NCBI RefSeq assembly: GCF_023502205.1
Contig: NZ_JAMFLG010000002.1
Span: forward strand, 269,748-333,747
Reading direction: 5' to 3'
Length of the DNA: 64,000 nt
Source of the DNA: Aquiflexum sp. TKW24L
GTDB lineage: Bacteria; Bacteroidota; Bacteroidia; Cytophagales; Cyclobacteriaceae
Shown here: positions 36,462-46,006 of the stretch, piece after piece
Position numbering within the stretch: the first letter of the stretch is position 1
Layout of the letters: every line of letters begins with the position of its first letter
Notes under the pieces: model-generated
What the model was told of the DNA's origin: nothing
The model's input: the letters and a program-made list of their open reading frames with translations, nothing else
Databases searched by the model: none
Program-made: the position numbers and the translations under genes

Positions 36462-36798
36462 TGATTACCTCCCCAGTTTTCTTAGAATACCTAACTAATT
36501 TACCTTTGTCATTTTCTTTTCTTCCTGTCCTTGTAGCTTCTCCTGTTTTAGGATCTACAAGCATCAGATTACTTAGATCTAAGGAAGCCTCTCTTTTTTC
36601 AATTCCTCCTTGCGGATTCGATGCAGTTGGCTTAACGTGCTTAGTTACCATATTGATACCTTCTACTATCGCTCTTCTTTTGGTAGGATCGACAGAAAGT
36701 ATTTTACCTGATTTGCCTTTATCATCACCTGCTAATACTTTTACAGCATCTCCGGTTTTGACATGCAATTTTGGTTGCTTGTTGAATTTTCTTTCCAT
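36454..36798 (-). CDS. rplX: 50S ribosomal protein L24
   Basis: A 114-residue assembly-initiating protein with a KOW motif ([21 protein letters not shown]). [22 protein letters not shown] is also standard. Two bases from rplN; overlaps rplE by 8 bases. Confidence 0.98.
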   Translation of the reverse strand: MERKFNKQPKLHVKTGDAVKVLAGDDKGKSGKILSVDPTKRRAIVEGINMVTKHVKPTASNPQGGIEKREASLDLSNLMLVDPKTGEATRTGRKENDKGKLVRYSKKTGEVING

Positions 36799-36800
36799 GA

Positions 36801-37169
36801 TTACAATACTTCTGGGGCTAAAGACACAATCTTCATAAATTGCTTCTCTCTCAACTCTCTGGCAACAGGACCGAAAATACGGGTTCCTCTTGGCTCATCA
36901 TTGTTGTTCAAAAGCACAGCTGCATTATCTTCGAATCTGATATATGAACCGTCTTTTCTTCTGATTTCTTTCTTCGTTCTCACGATAACCGCTTTTGAAA
37001 CGGTACCTTTTTTCATACTGCTGGAAGAAAGTGCAGACTTAACAGTTACGACAACTTTATCACCAATGGAGGCATACCTTTTTTTGGTACCTCCCAATAC
37101 ACGGATTACGAGCACCTCTTTGGCACCTGAATTATCCGCTACACCTAGTCTGGATTCTTGTTGTATCAT
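36801..37169 (-). CDS. rplN: 50S ribosomal protein L14
   Basis: A 122-residue protein at the 50S/30S interface. [19 protein letters not shown] is the standard start, and [22 protein letters not shown] is conserved. Two bases on each side to rpsQ and rplX. Confidence 0.98.
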   Translation of the reverse strand: MIQQESRLGVADNSGAKEVLVIRVLGGTKKRYASIGDKVVVTVKSALSSSSMKKGTVSKAVIVRTKKEIRRKDGSYIRFEDNAAVLLNNNDEPRGTRIFGPVARELREKQFMKIVSLAPEVL

Positions 37170-37171
37170 GA

Positions 37172-37435
37172 TTATTTAGCCTTTTCTATTATTTCAACCA
37201 ATCTCCAACGTTTGTTCTTACTCAGCGGACGAGTTTCGCTTATTCTGACAGTATCGCCTTCATTAGCCTCATTTTTCTCGTCATGAACCATAAATTTTGT
37301 AGTCTTAGCAACAAACTTACCATAGATCGAATGTTTAACCTTTCTTTCTACAGCTACAGTTATGGACTTGTCCATTTTGTTGCTAACTACCTTACCTGTT
37401 CTTTCTTTACGAAGATTTCTCTCAGCAGTAGCCAT
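37172..37435 (-). CDS. rpsQ: 30S ribosomal protein S17
   Basis: An 87-residue OB-fold protein binding 16S rRNA early. [19 protein letters not shown] and the end [26 protein letters not shown] region are typical. Two bases before rplN, 7 after rpmC. Confidence 0.98.
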   Translation of the reverse strand: MATAERNLRKERTGKVVSNKMDKSITVAVERKVKHSIYGKFVAKTTKFMVHDEKNEANEGDTVRISETRPLSKNKRWRLVEIIEKAK

Positions 37436-37442
37436 CTTAATA

Positions 37443-37637
37443 TTATTTAGCTAGTTGTTTTGCGGTCAAGGTTGTCTTTAATCTTGCGATCAATTTCCTT
37501 GACTCCTTAATTTTATTAGGATTTTCAATTGGAGAGATAGCATGGGCAAAGTTCAATTTAGATAAATTGACCTGCTCAGCGGCTATGCGTTCCAAGATTT
37601 CACTTTCGGAAAGTGATTTTATTTCTGCGTTTTTCAT
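37443..37637 (-). CDS. rpmC: 50S ribosomal protein L29
   Basis: A 64-residue two-helix protein at the tunnel exit, contacting L23 and docking sites for trigger factor. [17 protein letters not shown] and [11 protein letters not shown] are typical. Between rplP (8-base gap) and rpsQ. Confidence 0.97.
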   Translation of the reverse strand: MKNAEIKSLSESEILERIAAEQVNLSKLNFAHAISPIENPNKIKESRKLIARLKTTLTAKQLAK

Positions 37638-37645
37638 AGTTTCTA

Positions 37646-38065
37646 TTATCCTACGTAATCTCTACGTACTACGAATCTTGTACTTACTGGAAGTTTCTGT
37701 TGTGCTAACCTCAAAGCTTCATTCGCTACTTCAAGAGTAACACCCGTTGCTTCGAAAAGGATAGTTCCAGGTTTAATGACGGCAACCCAATACTCAGGAG
37801 CACCTTTACCTTTACCCATACGAACCTCTGCAGGTTTTTTGGTGATCGGTTTGTCAGGAAAAATCCTGATCCAAACCTGACCTTCTCTTTTCATCGCTCT
37901 CGTCATAGCAATACGAGCTGCTTCTATCTGACGGGAAGTTATCCATCCTGGCTCGAGGGATTTGATACCAAAGTTGCCAAAAGAAAGTTCGTGACCCCTT
38001 TGAGCAAGTCCTTTGACTCTACCCTTATGCATTTTTCTAAATTTCGTTCTTTTCGGCTGTAACAT
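37646..38065 (-). CDS. rplP: 50S ribosomal protein L16
   Basis: A 139-residue protein near the A-site tRNA. Conserved: [19 protein letters not shown], the [18 protein letters not shown] segment ([16 protein letters not shown]) and [13 protein letters not shown] end. Starts 23 bases after rpsC. Confidence 0.98.
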   Translation of the reverse strand: MLQPKRTKFRKMHKGRVKGLAQRGHELSFGNFGIKSLEPGWITSRQIEAARIAMTRAMKREGQVWIRIFPDKPITKKPAEVRMGKGKGAPEYWVAVIKPGTILFEATGVTLEVANEALRLAQQKLPVSTRFVVRRDYVG

Positions 38066-38088
38066 GATTTCTCACTTATGGGTGAAAA

Positions 38089-38829
38089 TTAGTTATTTCT
38101 CTTTCTTCTCTTTGGACCACCTTCTCTTCGCTTTCCTCTCGCTGCTGCAGAAGCATTGGTTTTTGGCTCGCTGGCTGCACCTACGTTTGGAGATAAATCT
38201 CTCTTCCCGTAAACTTCACCTTTGAATATCCACACCTTGATGCCGATGATTCCATAAACAGTATTAGCCTCAGAAACGGCATAGTCGATGTCGGCTCTTA
38301 ATGTATGCAAAGGAATTCTACCTTCTTTGTACATTTCAGATCTAGCCATTTCGGCTCCGCCTAATCTACCTGAAAGTTTTACTTTGATCCCTTCTGCACC
38401 CACTCTCATTGTCGCAGCAATAGATTGCTTCATTGCTCTTCTGAATGAGATACGTGCCTGTAGTTGTTGTGCGATAGATTCACCGACCAATTTGGCATCC
38501 ATTTCAGGACGTTTAATTTCAAAAATGTTAATTTGAACATCTTTGTTGGTCAATTTTTTCAATTCCTCTTTAAGCTTATCAACTTCGGCTCCACCTTTTC
38601 CTATTACTACTCCAGGACGGGCAGTGTGGATGGTTAGAGTGATTCTCTTCAAAGTTCTCTCAATGATAACTTTTGAGATTCCTCCTTTTGGAATCCTAGC
38701 GTTTACATATTTCCTGATCTGCTGATCTTCATACAGCTTTTCAGCGAAATCTTTTCCGCCATACCAGTTGGAATCCCAACCTTTGATTACACCAAGTCTA
38801 AAACCAATTGGGTTTACTTTTTGTCCCAT
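38089..38829 (-). CDS. rpsC: 30S ribosomal protein S3
   Basis: A 246-residue protein at the mRNA entry. KH domain loop [13 protein letters not shown] is clear; [16 protein letters not shown] is standard. The end has a basic Ala/Lys/Arg-rich tail of about 25 residues. Nine bases after rplV. Confidence 0.98.
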   Translation of the reverse strand: MGQKVNPIGFRLGVIKGWDSNWYGGKDFAEKLYEDQQIRKYVNARIPKGGISKVIIERTLKRITLTIHTARPGVVIGKGGAEVDKLKEELKKLTNKDVQINIFEIKRPEMDAKLVGESIAQQLQARISFRRAMKQSIAATMRVGAEGIKVKLSGRLGGAEMARSEMYKEGRIPLHTLRADIDYAVSEANTVYGIIGIKVWIFKGEVYGKRDLSPNVGAASEPKTNASAAARGKRREGGPKRRKRNN

Positions 38830-38838
38830 AGTCTGATT

Positions 38839-39228
38839 TTAATTAGATTTTTCTGTTGTTTCAACTTGATCAGCGGTAACATCTGTACTGTAGGAATCTA
38901 CAATAAGAGTTACATGATTCGATCTTTTACGAATTCTGTGAGCTCTTCCCTGCGGTGCAGGTCTAAGTCTTTTGAGCATGCGTCCTTCGTCTACGAAGAT
39001 TGTCTTTAGAAACAAATCAGCTTCTTCAATCTTCTCATCCGGATTTTTCGCCTGCCAGTTGGCTACAGCAGAAAGTAGGAGTTTCTCGATTCTTGCAGCT
39101 CCACTGTTGGGAGTGAACTTCAAAATACTTAATGCCTGTCCTACTCTTTTTCCTCTTACAAGGTCGACTACCAATCGCATTTTGCGAGGAGAAGTAGGAA
39201 CGTTGTTTAATCTTGCTATTGCTTCCAT
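38839..39228 (-). CDS. rplV: 50S ribosomal protein L22
   Basis: A 129-residue protein whose loop lines the exit tunnel; the loop residues [19 protein letters not shown] are the macrolide-contact region. Starts with [19 protein letters not shown]. Two bases after rpsS, 9 before rpsC. Confidence 0.98.
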   Translation of the reverse strand: MEAIARLNNVPTSPRKMRLVVDLVRGKRVGQALSILKFTPNSGAARIEKLLLSAVANWQAKNPDEKIEEADLFLKTIFVDEGRMLKRLRPAPQGRAHRIRKRSNHVTLIVDSYSTDVTADQVETTEKSN

Positions 39229-39230
39229 GA

Positions 39231-39509
39231 TTATCTCTTTCCTTTATCTTTCTTGGCAATGTGACCCCTAAAGTTTCTAGTAGGTGCAAATTCTCCAAGC
39301 TTATGTCCTACCATGTTGTCTGTAACAAATACGGGTATAAACTTATTGCCATTATGCACAGCGAATGTATGGCCTACGAAATCCGGAGAAATCATTGATC
39401 TTCTTGACCATGTCTTGATGACAGATTTTTTTCCGGTCTCGTTCATTACATCCACTTTTTTCAATAAGTGGTGCTCTATATAAGGACCTTTTTTTAATGA
39501 ACGTGCCAT
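39231..39509 (-). CDS. rpsS: 30S ribosomal protein S19
   Basis: A 92-residue protein of the 30S head. [19 protein letters not shown] and [16 protein letters not shown] are the family's marks. Two bases from rplB and from rplV. Confidence 0.98.
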   Translation of the reverse strand: MARSLKKGPYIEHHLLKKVDVMNETGKKSVIKTWSRRSMISPDFVGHTFAVHNGNKFIPVFVTDNMVGHKLGEFAPTRNFRGHIAKKDKGKR

Positions 39510-39511
39510 AT

Positions 39512-40336
39512 CTATTTGGTTCTTTTACTGATAATGAATTTGTTAGAATACTTTTTAGGGCTTCTGGTTTTCTTGCCTTTGGCAAGTAAACCTTTCCTAG
39601 ATCTGGGATGACCTCCGGAAGATCTACCTTCACCACCACCCATTGGGTGATCGACAGGGTTCATTGCGACACCCCTTGTTCTAGGTCTTCTTCCTAACCA
39701 ACGGTTCCTACCAGCTTTACCAAGGACCACATTCATATGGTCAGCATTGGAAACAGTACCTACAGTGGCCATACAAGTTCCGAGAACGAGTCTCATTTCG
39801 CCTGAAGGCAATTTGATAGTCACATACTTACCATCTCTTGCTACTACCTGACCATAACCACCTGCACTACGTGCCATTGCTCCACCCTTTCCAGGCTTAA
39901 GCTCAATGTTATGGACAATGGTACCCAAGGGCACATTAACAAGATGCATCGCATTTCCGATCTCAGGAGCTACGCTTTCGCCTGAAATTATAGTCTGTCC
40001 GACTTTAATTCCATTTGGTGCGATGATATACGCTTTTTCACCATCGGCATATTGCAACAAAGCAATACGGGCTGTTCTGTTTGGATCATATTCTACAGAA
40101 ACAATCTCAGCAAGAACACCAAATTTGTTTCTTTTGAAGTCAATAATTCTAAGTCTTTGCTTGTGTCCACCACCAATATATCTATTGGTCATCTTACCGG
40201 TGTTATTTCTACCACCTGACTTTGGTTTCGGAGCCAAAAGAGATTTCTCAGGCTTTGATGTAGTAATCTCATCAAATGCCGGCGCTACTCTGAATCTGGT
40301 CCCTGGTGTTACAGGTTTTAATTTTCTAACTGCCAT
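39512..40336 (-). CDS. rplB: 50S ribosomal protein L2
   Basis: A 274-residue protein essential for the peptidyl-transferase region and subunit joining. [17 protein letters not shown] holds the conserved His, and the end [17 protein letters not shown] is standard. Two bases before rpsS and 13 after rplW. Confidence 0.99.
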   Translation of the reverse strand: MAVRKLKPVTPGTRFRVAPAFDEITTSKPEKSLLAPKPKSGGRNNTGKMTNRYIGGGHKQRLRIIDFKRNKFGVLAEIVSVEYDPNRTARIALLQYADGEKAYIIAPNGIKVGQTIISGESVAPEIGNAMHLVNVPLGTIVHNIELKPGKGGAMARSAGGYGQVVARDGKYVTIKLPSGEMRLVLGTCMATVGTVSNADHMNVVLGKAGRNRWLGRRPRTRGVAMNPVDHPMGGGEGRSSGGHPRSRKGLLAKGKKTRSPKKYSNKFIISKRTK

Positions 40337-40349
40337 GATTCTGATTCAA

Positions 40350-40637
40350 TTAAATTTCTCCGTAAAAATCAATTATTTCACCTTCCGCAACCTTCACGAT
40401 TGCTTTTTTATAAGGAGCGCTAAAGCCAGAAACAATTTTTGTTTTGGTATATCTAGTCTTAGGCTTGCCCGCATACCTCATGGTACGGACATCCACAACT
40501 TTCACTCCATACATTTTTTCTACGGCTCTTTTGATTTCAGGCTTGGTTGCGGTTTTTTCAACTGCAAATCCATAAACACCTTTTTCATTCATTGCTGAAA
40601 TCTTCTCGGTAATCAAAGGTTTTTTAAGTGTTGCCAT
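40350..40637 (-). CDS. rplW: 50S ribosomal protein L23
   Basis: A 95-residue protein at the tunnel exit, where trigger factor and SRP dock. TEKISAMNEKGVYGF and PEIKRAVEKMYGVKVVDV are typical. Four bases after rplD, 13 before rplB. Confidence 0.97.
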   Translation of the reverse strand: MATLKKPLITEKISAMNEKGVYGFAVEKTATKPEIKRAVEKMYGVKVVDVRTMRYAGKPKTRYTKTKIVSGFSAPYKKAIVKVAEGEIIDFYGEI

Positions 40638-40641
40638 CTTC

Positions 40642-41271
40642 TTACTTTAATAAAAGGGTTTCTAACATACTTACTGAACCTTCGCACAATACCAAATTGT
40701 CAGCATTCAACAATTCATAAGTATTTACATTTTCTACAGCCATAACTTTGGCCTTCTGCAAGTTTCTGCTAGACAAATAAACGTTCTTGCTAACTTCTGG
40801 AAGAACCAATAGGGTTTTCTTATCAGACAATGAAAGTCCATTCAACATGGCTATATATGTCTTTGTTTTTGGAGCATCAAATGAGAAGTTTTCCAAAACC
40901 ATTACACTATTTTCTTTCGCCTTATAAGTCAAAGCAGACTTTCTGGCTAATTGCTTCAGCTTTTTATTCAATTTGAATGAATAGTCTCTTGGAACTGGTC
41001 CAAAAACCCTACCCCCACCTCTGAATAATGGTGACTTGATAGATCCTGCTCTAGCTCCACCGGTGCCTTTTTGCTTTTTGATCTTCTTAGTAGACCCGGA
41101 AATTTCATTCCTATTTTTGGCTTTGTGAGTACCTTGTCTTTGGTTCGCCAAATATTGCTTTACATCCAGGTAGATCGCGTGATCATTGGGTTCGATCGCG
41201 AAAATGTCATCAGAAAGAGTAACTTTCCTACCTGTGTCTTCACCGTTATATTTTAATACTGCTAATTCCAT
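40642..41271 (-). CDS. rplD: 50S ribosomal protein L4
   Basis: A 209-residue protein with the tunnel-lining loop [20 protein letters not shown] and [14 protein letters not shown]. In E. coli L4 also represses the S10 operon; here rpsJ is on a separate transcript. Four bases from rplC and from rplW. Confidence 0.98.
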   Translation of the reverse strand: MELAVLKYNGEDTGRKVTLSDDIFAIEPNDHAIYLDVKQYLANQRQGTHKAKNRNEISGSTKKIKKQKGTGGARAGSIKSPLFRGGGRVFGPVPRDYSFKLNKKLKQLARKSALTYKAKENSVMVLENFSFDAPKTKTYIAMLNGLSLSDKKTLLVLPEVSKNVYLSSRNLQKAKVMAVENVNTYELLNADNLVLCEGSVSMLETLLLK

Positions 41272-41275
41272 TTTC

Positions 41276-41908
41276 TTACTTCTCTAGAATAACGAAAGAA
41301 TTTTTTGGACCTGGGATAGAACCGCTTACTAGTAATAGATTCTTGTCAGGATAGATTCTCAAGACTCTCAAATTGATCACCTTCACTCTATCTCCTCCAG
41401 TTCTACCAGCCATTCTCATTCCTTTGAATACTCTGGATGGCCATGAACAAGCACCAATTGAACCAGGGTGTCTCGCTCTGTTATGCTGACCGTGGGTTGC
41501 ACCACCGACACCGGCAAAACCATGACGCTTTACTACACCTTGGAAACCTTTACCTTTGGAAGTTCCAATAGCATCTACGAAGTCTCCTTCAATAAATACT
41601 TCGTCAGCTTTCACTGTCTTCCCTAGATCAACCTGACCTTCAAATTCGATTCTGAAGTCTCTGAATTCAACAACTTTCTGCTTTGGTGTGGTGCCTGCTT
41701 TTTTAAAGTGGCCCATCAGCGGTTTTGGCGTGTTTTTTTCTTTACGCTCACCGTATGCCAATTGAACAGCGTTGTACCCGTCTGTATCAACATTTTTTAC
41801 TTGCGTCACTACGCAAGGACCAGCTTCTATTAGCGTGCATGCGACATTTCGTCCATCGGCACTGAAAATGCTAGTCATTCCTACTTTTTTACCTATTATT
41901 CCAGACAT
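41276..41908 (-). CDS. rplC: 50S ribosomal protein L3
   Basis: A 210-residue early assembly protein. I start at ATG 41908 ([15 protein letters not shown]), the normal opening; an in-frame ATG at 41938 would add 10 residues. [22 protein letters not shown] carries the conserved Gln-methylation region. It has its own promoter, 65 bases upstream, and a terminator closes the preceding rpsJ unit. First gene of the long rplC-rplQ transcript. Confidence 0.98.
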   Translation of the reverse strand: MSGIIGKKVGMTSIFSADGRNVACTLIEAGPCVVTQVKNVDTDGYNAVQLAYGERKEKNTPKPLMGHFKKAGTTPKQKVVEFRDFRIEFEGQVDLGKTVKADEVFIEGDFVDAIGTSKGKGFQGVVKRHGFAGVGGATHGQHNRARHPGSIGACSWPSRVFKGMRMAGRTGGDRVKVINLRVLRIYPDKNLLLVSGSIPGPKNSFVILEK

Positions 41909-41972
41909 CTTCTGTTGTATAATAATCTTGAAACCCAAGCCTTTATGTGCTTAGGTGCTTTTTTAAGGACTG

Positions 41973-42003
41973 CAAAGTTAGGATTTTTCCCTCAGCTTAC
42001 AAA
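41973..42003 (-). promoter_or_regulatory. Promoter of rplC-rplQ operon
   Basis: On the minus strand TTTG (42000-42003) and TAACTTTG (41973-41980) are separated by exactly 19 bases, which fits the Bacteroidota sigma-A pattern perfectly. It lies between the rpsJ terminator and rplC, 65 bases before the ATG. Confidence 0.8.
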
Positions 42004-42106
42004 TCCCAACTTTAATATTTTCAATTATTTACGAAAATAAATTTGGTGGTAGGCCTAAATAACCTACAAACTCCCAAAGACACTTTCAATTTTAAAGGGG
42101 CAAAAG

Positions 42107-42137
42107 AAAAACCCGCACCGGATTGGTACAGGTTTTT
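42107..42137 (-). terminator. Terminator after rpsJ
   Basis: On the minus strand a 12-bp stem, AAAACCTGTACC against GGTGCGGGTTTT with two wobbles, loop AATCC, followed by TTTTTCTTTTG. It lies 21 bases past the rpsJ stop and separates the rpsL-rpsJ unit from rplC. Confidence 0.85.
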
Positions 42138-42158
42138 CATCAATGTGTTGATTTTCCG

Positions 42159-42464
42159 TCAGACTTTGATTTCAACATCAACTCCACTAGGAAGTTCGAT
42201 CTTCATCAATGCATCGACGGTTTTAGAACTGTTGCTGTAGATATCTACCAATCTTTTGTATGTACAAAGTTGGTATTGGTCTCTAGCCTTCTTGTTTACG
42301 TGAGGTGAACTCAACACAGTAAACTTTTCTTTCTTAGTAGGCAAAGGAATAGGCCCAACCACAATTGCACCGGTTGCTTTTACCGCCTTTACGATCTTCT
42401 CAGATGACTTATCCACCAGGCTATGATCGTAAGATTTCAATTTTATTCTGATTTTCTGATTCAT
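42159..42464 (-). CDS. rpsJ: 30S ribosomal protein S10
   Basis: A 101-residue protein of the 30S head that also forms the NusB-S10 antitermination complex. [18 protein letters not shown] and [15 protein letters not shown] are standard. Located 13 bases after fusA. Unusually for S10, it is followed by a terminator and a 250-base gap before rplC. Confidence 0.98.
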   Translation of the reverse strand: MNQKIRIKLKSYDHSLVDKSSEKIVKAVKATGAIVVGPIPLPTKKEKFTVLSSPHVNKKARDQYQLCTYKRLVDIYSNSSKTVDALMKIELPSGVDVEIKV

Positions 42465-42477
42465 TTTCTGTCAAAAT

Positions 42478-44595
42478 TTAGGCTTTCTCACCTTTTACTT
42501 TTGCAATCACACCTTCTGCAATGTTATTTGGCACCGGCTCGTAGTGAGAGAATGTCAAAGATGCAGAAGCTCTACCTGAAGAATTTGTTCTCAAGTCGGT
42601 AACATATCCAAATAACTCAGACAAAGGAACATTGGCTTTGATGACAGTGGAAGTACCTTTGGTATCCATTCCTTTCATCATTCCTCTTCTTCTGTTCAAG
42701 TCACCAGTAATTGGACCTGTGTATTCATCCGGTGTCACCACCTCAACTCCCATGATAGGCTCAAGTAATTGAGGCCTACATTTCTTAGCCGCTTCTTTGA
42801 ACCCAATTCTCGCAGCCAATTCAAAAGAAAGGGCATCAGAATCAACGTCGTGGAAAGAGCCATGAAACAACCTAACCTTCATAGATTCAATTGGATATCC
42901 GGCTAATGGACCATTCTTCATTGCTTCATTGAAACCTTTCTGAATGGCTGGAATAAATTCTCTTGGAATAACTCCACCGACGATACCATTTACGAAATCA
43001 AGTCCGGCCTTAATTTCATTGGTAACCGGATCAGGATCCTTAGGTCCAAGTTCAAATAAGATGTCGGCAAATTTACCTTTACCACCTGTCTGCTTCTTAT
43101 AAACTTCTTTGTGTTCAACAGAACCAAAAAGAGCTTCTTTATAAGCAACCTGAGGCGCACCTTGATTGATCTCAACTTTAAATTCTCTCTTTAGTCGGTC
43201 AATGATGATTTCCAAATGGAGTTCGCCCATACCTCTAAGAATGGTCTGTCCAGTTTCCTGATCAGTATGAACCTGTAAAGTTGGATCTTCTTCAACCAAT
43301 TTAGAGATTGCCATACCTAGTTTATCAACGTCTGCCTGAGTTTTTGGCTCAATAGCATATCCGATAACAGGCTCTGGGAAAACCATAGACTCAAGTACAA
43401 CTTTGCGTTTTTCATCGCAAAGAGTATCTCCTGTCTTGATATCTTTGAAACCAACGACTGCACCAATATCACCGGCTACCAATCTCTCGATCTGGTTTTG
43501 CTTATTGGCGTGCATTTGGAATACTCTAGAAATACGCTCTTTATTACCTGATCGGCTATTAAAAATGTATGAACCAGATTCCAAAATACCTGAATACGCT
43601 CTTACAAAGCAAAGGCGACCAACAAATGGGTCAGTTGCAATTTTAAAAGCCAATCCTGTAAATGGTTCTTTTTCGTCAGGTCTGATGACAACTTCTTCTT
43701 CAGAATCAAGTCCTGTAGCAACGATATCATCTTTGTCCAAAGGAGAAGGAAGCAATTCCATCACAAGATCAAGCATAGTTTGCACGCCTTTGTTCTTGAA
43801 TGAGGAACCACAAACCATTGGTACAATTTTCATGTCTATGGTTGCTCTTCTCAAAGCTGAAAGAATCTCAGATTCTGTGATGGAATCCGGATCATCAAAA
43901 AATTTCTCCATTAATGACTCATCGTAATCAGCCACTGCTTCGAGTAGGTGCTCTCTGTATTCAGCCACTTCTTCAAGCATGTCATCAGGAATAGGAACTT
44001 CTGTAAAAGTCATTCCTTTGTCATCCTCATTCCAAACTATCCCTCGGTTGTTGATTAGGTCGACTACTCCTTTGAAGTTCTCTTCTGCGCCGATAGGAAG
44101 CTGCAGTGGAACTGCATAGCTTCCCAACATTTCCTTAACCTGCTTACACACCTCAAGGAAATTTGCACCTGAGCGATCCATTTTGTTAACAAAACCGATA
44201 CGGGCTACTTTGTAGTTATCGGCAAGTCTCCAGTTAGTTTCTGACTGAGGCTCAACACCATCAACAGCACTAAAAAGGAAAACAAGCCCATCCAAAACTC
44301 TCAAGGAACGATTTACCTCTACGGTAAAATCAACGTGGCCTGGAGTATCGATAATGTTAACTTGGTATTTATTATTTCTGTAATTCCAAAACACGGTGGT
44401 CGCAGCAGAAGTAATGGTGATACCTCTTTCCTGCTCTTGTGCCATCCAGTCCATTGTGGCCGCACCATCGTGAACCTCACCGATTTTGTGGCTGACACCT
44501 GAATAGTAGAGTATGCGTTCTGTAGTAGTTGTTTTACCGGCATCAATATGCGCGGCAATGCCAATGTTCCTAGTGTATTTTAAATCTCTTGCCAT
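42478..44595 (-). CDS. fusA: Elongation factor G
   Basis: A 705-residue translocase. GTPase motifs: [15 protein letters not shown] (P-loop), DTPGHVDFT (G3) and NKMDRSGAN (G4). Domains II-V follow, ending [17 protein letters not shown]. Moves tRNA and mRNA on the ribosome after peptide bond formation. Between rpsG (6-base gap) and rpsJ (13-base gap). Full length. Confidence 0.99.
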   Translation of the reverse strand: MARDLKYTRNIGIAAHIDAGKTTTTERILYYSGVSHKIGEVHDGAATMDWMAQEQERGITITSAATTVFWNYRNNKYQVNIIDTPGHVDFTVEVNRSLRVLDGLVFLFSAVDGVEPQSETNWRLADNYKVARIGFVNKMDRSGANFLEVCKQVKEMLGSYAVPLQLPIGAEENFKGVVDLINNRGIVWNEDDKGMTFTEVPIPDDMLEEVAEYREHLLEAVADYDESLMEKFFDDPDSITESEILSALRRATIDMKIVPMVCGSSFKNKGVQTMLDLVMELLPSPLDKDDIVATGLDSEEEVVIRPDEKEPFTGLAFKIATDPFVGRLCFVRAYSGILESGSYIFNSRSGNKERISRVFQMHANKQNQIERLVAGDIGAVVGFKDIKTGDTLCDEKRKVVLESMVFPEPVIGYAIEPKTQADVDKLGMAISKLVEEDPTLQVHTDQETGQTILRGMGELHLEIIIDRLKREFKVEINQGAPQVAYKEALFGSVEHKEVYKKQTGGKGKFADILFELGPKDPDPVTNEIKAGLDFVNGIVGGVIPREFIPAIQKGFNEAMKNGPLAGYPIESMKVRLFHGSFHDVDSDALSFELAARIGFKEAAKKCRPQLLEPIMGVEVVTPDEYTGPITGDLNRRRGMMKGMDTKGTSTVIKANVPLSELFGYVTDLRTNSSGRASASLTFSHYEPVPNNIAEGVIAKVKGEKA

Positions 44596-44601
44596 TACTG
44601 A

Positions 44602-45069
44602 TTAAAATCTAAAATGTGAGAATGCCTTGTTTGCTTCAGCCATTCTGTGGGTATCATCCTTCTTCTTCACTGCAGCACCTTCGCCTTTTGAAGCAGAGAT
44701 GATCTCACCTGCAAGCCTGTCCATCATTGTCTTCTCACCTCTTTTTCTAGCATAAGTGATCATCCACTTAATACCTAGGGACGTTTTTCTTTCAGGTCTA
44801 ACTTCCATTGGAACCTGGAATGTAGCACCACCAACTCTACGACTCTTCACCTCTACGGCTGGAGTTATATTGTTAAGCGCTTTTTTCCAAACCTCAAGAC
44901 CGTTCTCACCTACTTTTGATTCTACCTTCTCGACTGCGTCGTAGAAGATTTTGTAAGCAATACTCTTCTTACCATCTACCATCAGACAGTTGACGAACTT
45001 GGTTACCAAGGTATCGCCGAACTTCGGATCAGGAAGAATATATCTCTTCTTTGGTTTCGCTTTTCTCAT
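44602..45069 (-). CDS. rpsG: 30S ribosomal protein S7
   Basis: A 155-residue protein that starts assembly of the 30S head and contacts E-site t[22 protein letters not shown] and [18 protein letters not shown] are conserved. Located 18 bases after rpsL and 6 bases before fusA. Confidence 0.98.
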   Translation of the reverse strand: MRKAKPKKRYILPDPKFGDTLVTKFVNCLMVDGKKSIAYKIFYDAVEKVESKVGENGLEVWKKALNNITPAVEVKSRRVGGATFQVPMEVRPERKTSLGIKWMITYARKRGEKTMMDRLAGEIISASKGEGAAVKKKDDTHRMAEANKAFSHFRF

Positions 45070-45087
45070 TTCTTTAACTAGTTTTTA

Positions 45088-45513
45088 TTATTTCTTTTTT
45101 GCTGGAGCACCTTTTGCTGGGGCGCCTTTAGCAGCTTGACCTGGCTTAGGTCTCTTAGCACCGTACTTAGAGCGACCTTGCTTACGGTCTTTTACTCCTG
45201 CAGTATCCAATGCACCTCTGATAATGTGGTAACGTACACCTGGAAGATCCTTCACACGACCACCTCTGATCAATACGATAGAGTGCTCTTGCAAATTGTG
45301 ACCTTCACCTGGAATGTAGGCGTTTACCTCTTTACCATTCGTCAATCTTACCCTGGCCACTTTCCTCATCGCTGAGTTAGGCTTCTTAGGCGTGGTAGTG
45401 TACACTCTGGTACAAACACCTCTCCTTTGAGGACAAGAATCCAAAGCTCTCGATTTGGATGTGGTCTCAAGGGTGGTTCTACCTTTTCTTACTAACTGTT
45501 GTATAGTAGGCAT
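45088..45513 (-). CDS. rpsL: 30S ribosomal protein S12
   Basis: A 141-residue decoding-centre protein. [11 protein letters not shown] and [14 protein letters not shown] carry the lysines linked to streptomycin sensitivity, so the standard sensitive residues are present. The end has a tail of about 17 residues, repeating AKGAP. First gene of the rpsL-rpsG-fusA-rpsJ unit, with a perfect promoter 50 bases upstream. Confidence 0.98.
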   Translation of the reverse strand: MPTIQQLVRKGRTTLETTSKSRALDSCPQRRGVCTRVYTTTPKKPNSAMRKVARVRLTNGKEVNAYIPGEGHNLQEHSIVLIRGGRVKDLPGVRYHIIRGALDTAGVKDRKQGRSKYGAKRPKPGQAAKGAPAKGAPAKKK

Positions 45514-45562
45514 TAACTGATAAAATTTATTTTTCTTCCTTTAACTTGTGAATTTTGGACTG

Positions 45563-45593
45563 CAAAGGTATGCAAATAGGTAAAACAAACAAA
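45563..45593 (-). promoter_or_regulatory. Promoter of rpsL-rpsJ operon
   Basis: On the minus strand TTTG (45590-45593) and TACCTTTG (45563-45570) are exactly 19 bases apart. It is placed 50 bases before the rpsL start and after the DUF3467 gene, giving the str unit its own start. Confidence 0.8.
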
Positions 45594-45613
45594 ATTAAGC
45601 TGTTATATTTTTG

Positions 45614-45937
45614 TCATGCTTCTCCAAAGTTTCCCCCGAAGTTTAATGGAAAGCTTGGTCCTTCTGAACCTCCCTCTATTTTTCCAAAAGCCTGCTCGTA
45701 TTTATTTATGTTATCCTTTAATGCTGCCAAAAGTCTTTTTGCGTGATCTGGCGTCATGATGATCCTCGATTTTACTTTTGCTTTGGGAACTCCGGGCATC
45801 AATCTGATAAAATCTATTACGAACTCTGAATTGGAATGGGCTATCATAGCAAGATTACTGTAAATACCCTCTGCAACTTCTTCTGAAAGCTCCACATTGA
45901 TTTGTTGATCAATTATCGGTTTTTTAGCGTCTTCCAT
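45614..45937 (-). CDS. DUF3467 domain-containing protein
   Basis: A 107-residue DUF3467 protein: SEEVAEGIYSNLAMIAHSNSEFVIDF and GVPKAKVKSRIIMTPDHAKRLL are its hallmarks, followed by a Gly/Phe-rich tail. Function unknown; the family is widespread in Bacteroidota. It sits between rpoC and rpsL on the same strand, with a terminator after rpoC, so it is probably a separate small transcript. No promoter box is visible in the short upstream gap. Confidence 0.88.
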   Translation of the reverse strand: MEDAKKPIIDQQINVELSEEVAEGIYSNLAMIAHSNSEFVIDFIRLMPGVPKAKVKSRIIMTPDHAKRLLAALKDNINKYEQAFGKIEGGSEGPSFPLNFGGNFGEA

Positions 45938-45957
45938 GGTAATGTTATTTTGATGAA

Positions 45958-45987
45958 AAAAGGCCTGTATGGAGATACAGGCCTTTT
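45958..45987 (-). terminator. Terminator after rpoC
   Basis: AAAGGCCTGTAT/ATACAGGCCTTT with loop GGAG; on the minus strand it is followed by a run of six T. It lies about 20 bases past the rpoC stop (46007) and before the DUF3467 gene, so it ends the tRNA-Trp to rpoC transcript. Confidence 0.9.
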
Positions 45988-46006
45988 AAGTTTGAATTAA
46001 TTATTT

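Noticed and set aside
36763..37179. Plus-strand open frame of 138 codons opposite rplN/rplX
   Set aside because: Antisense shadow of rplN; no start context and no similarity to a known protein.
39906..40598. Plus-strand open frame of 230 codons opposite rplB/rplW
   Set aside because: Shadow of highly conserved ribosomal genes on the other strand; composition is that of antisense coding sequence.
41909..41938. Ten-residue N-terminal extension of L3
   Set aside because: The standard L3 start [11 protein letters not shown] is at 41908; the extension is unconserved.
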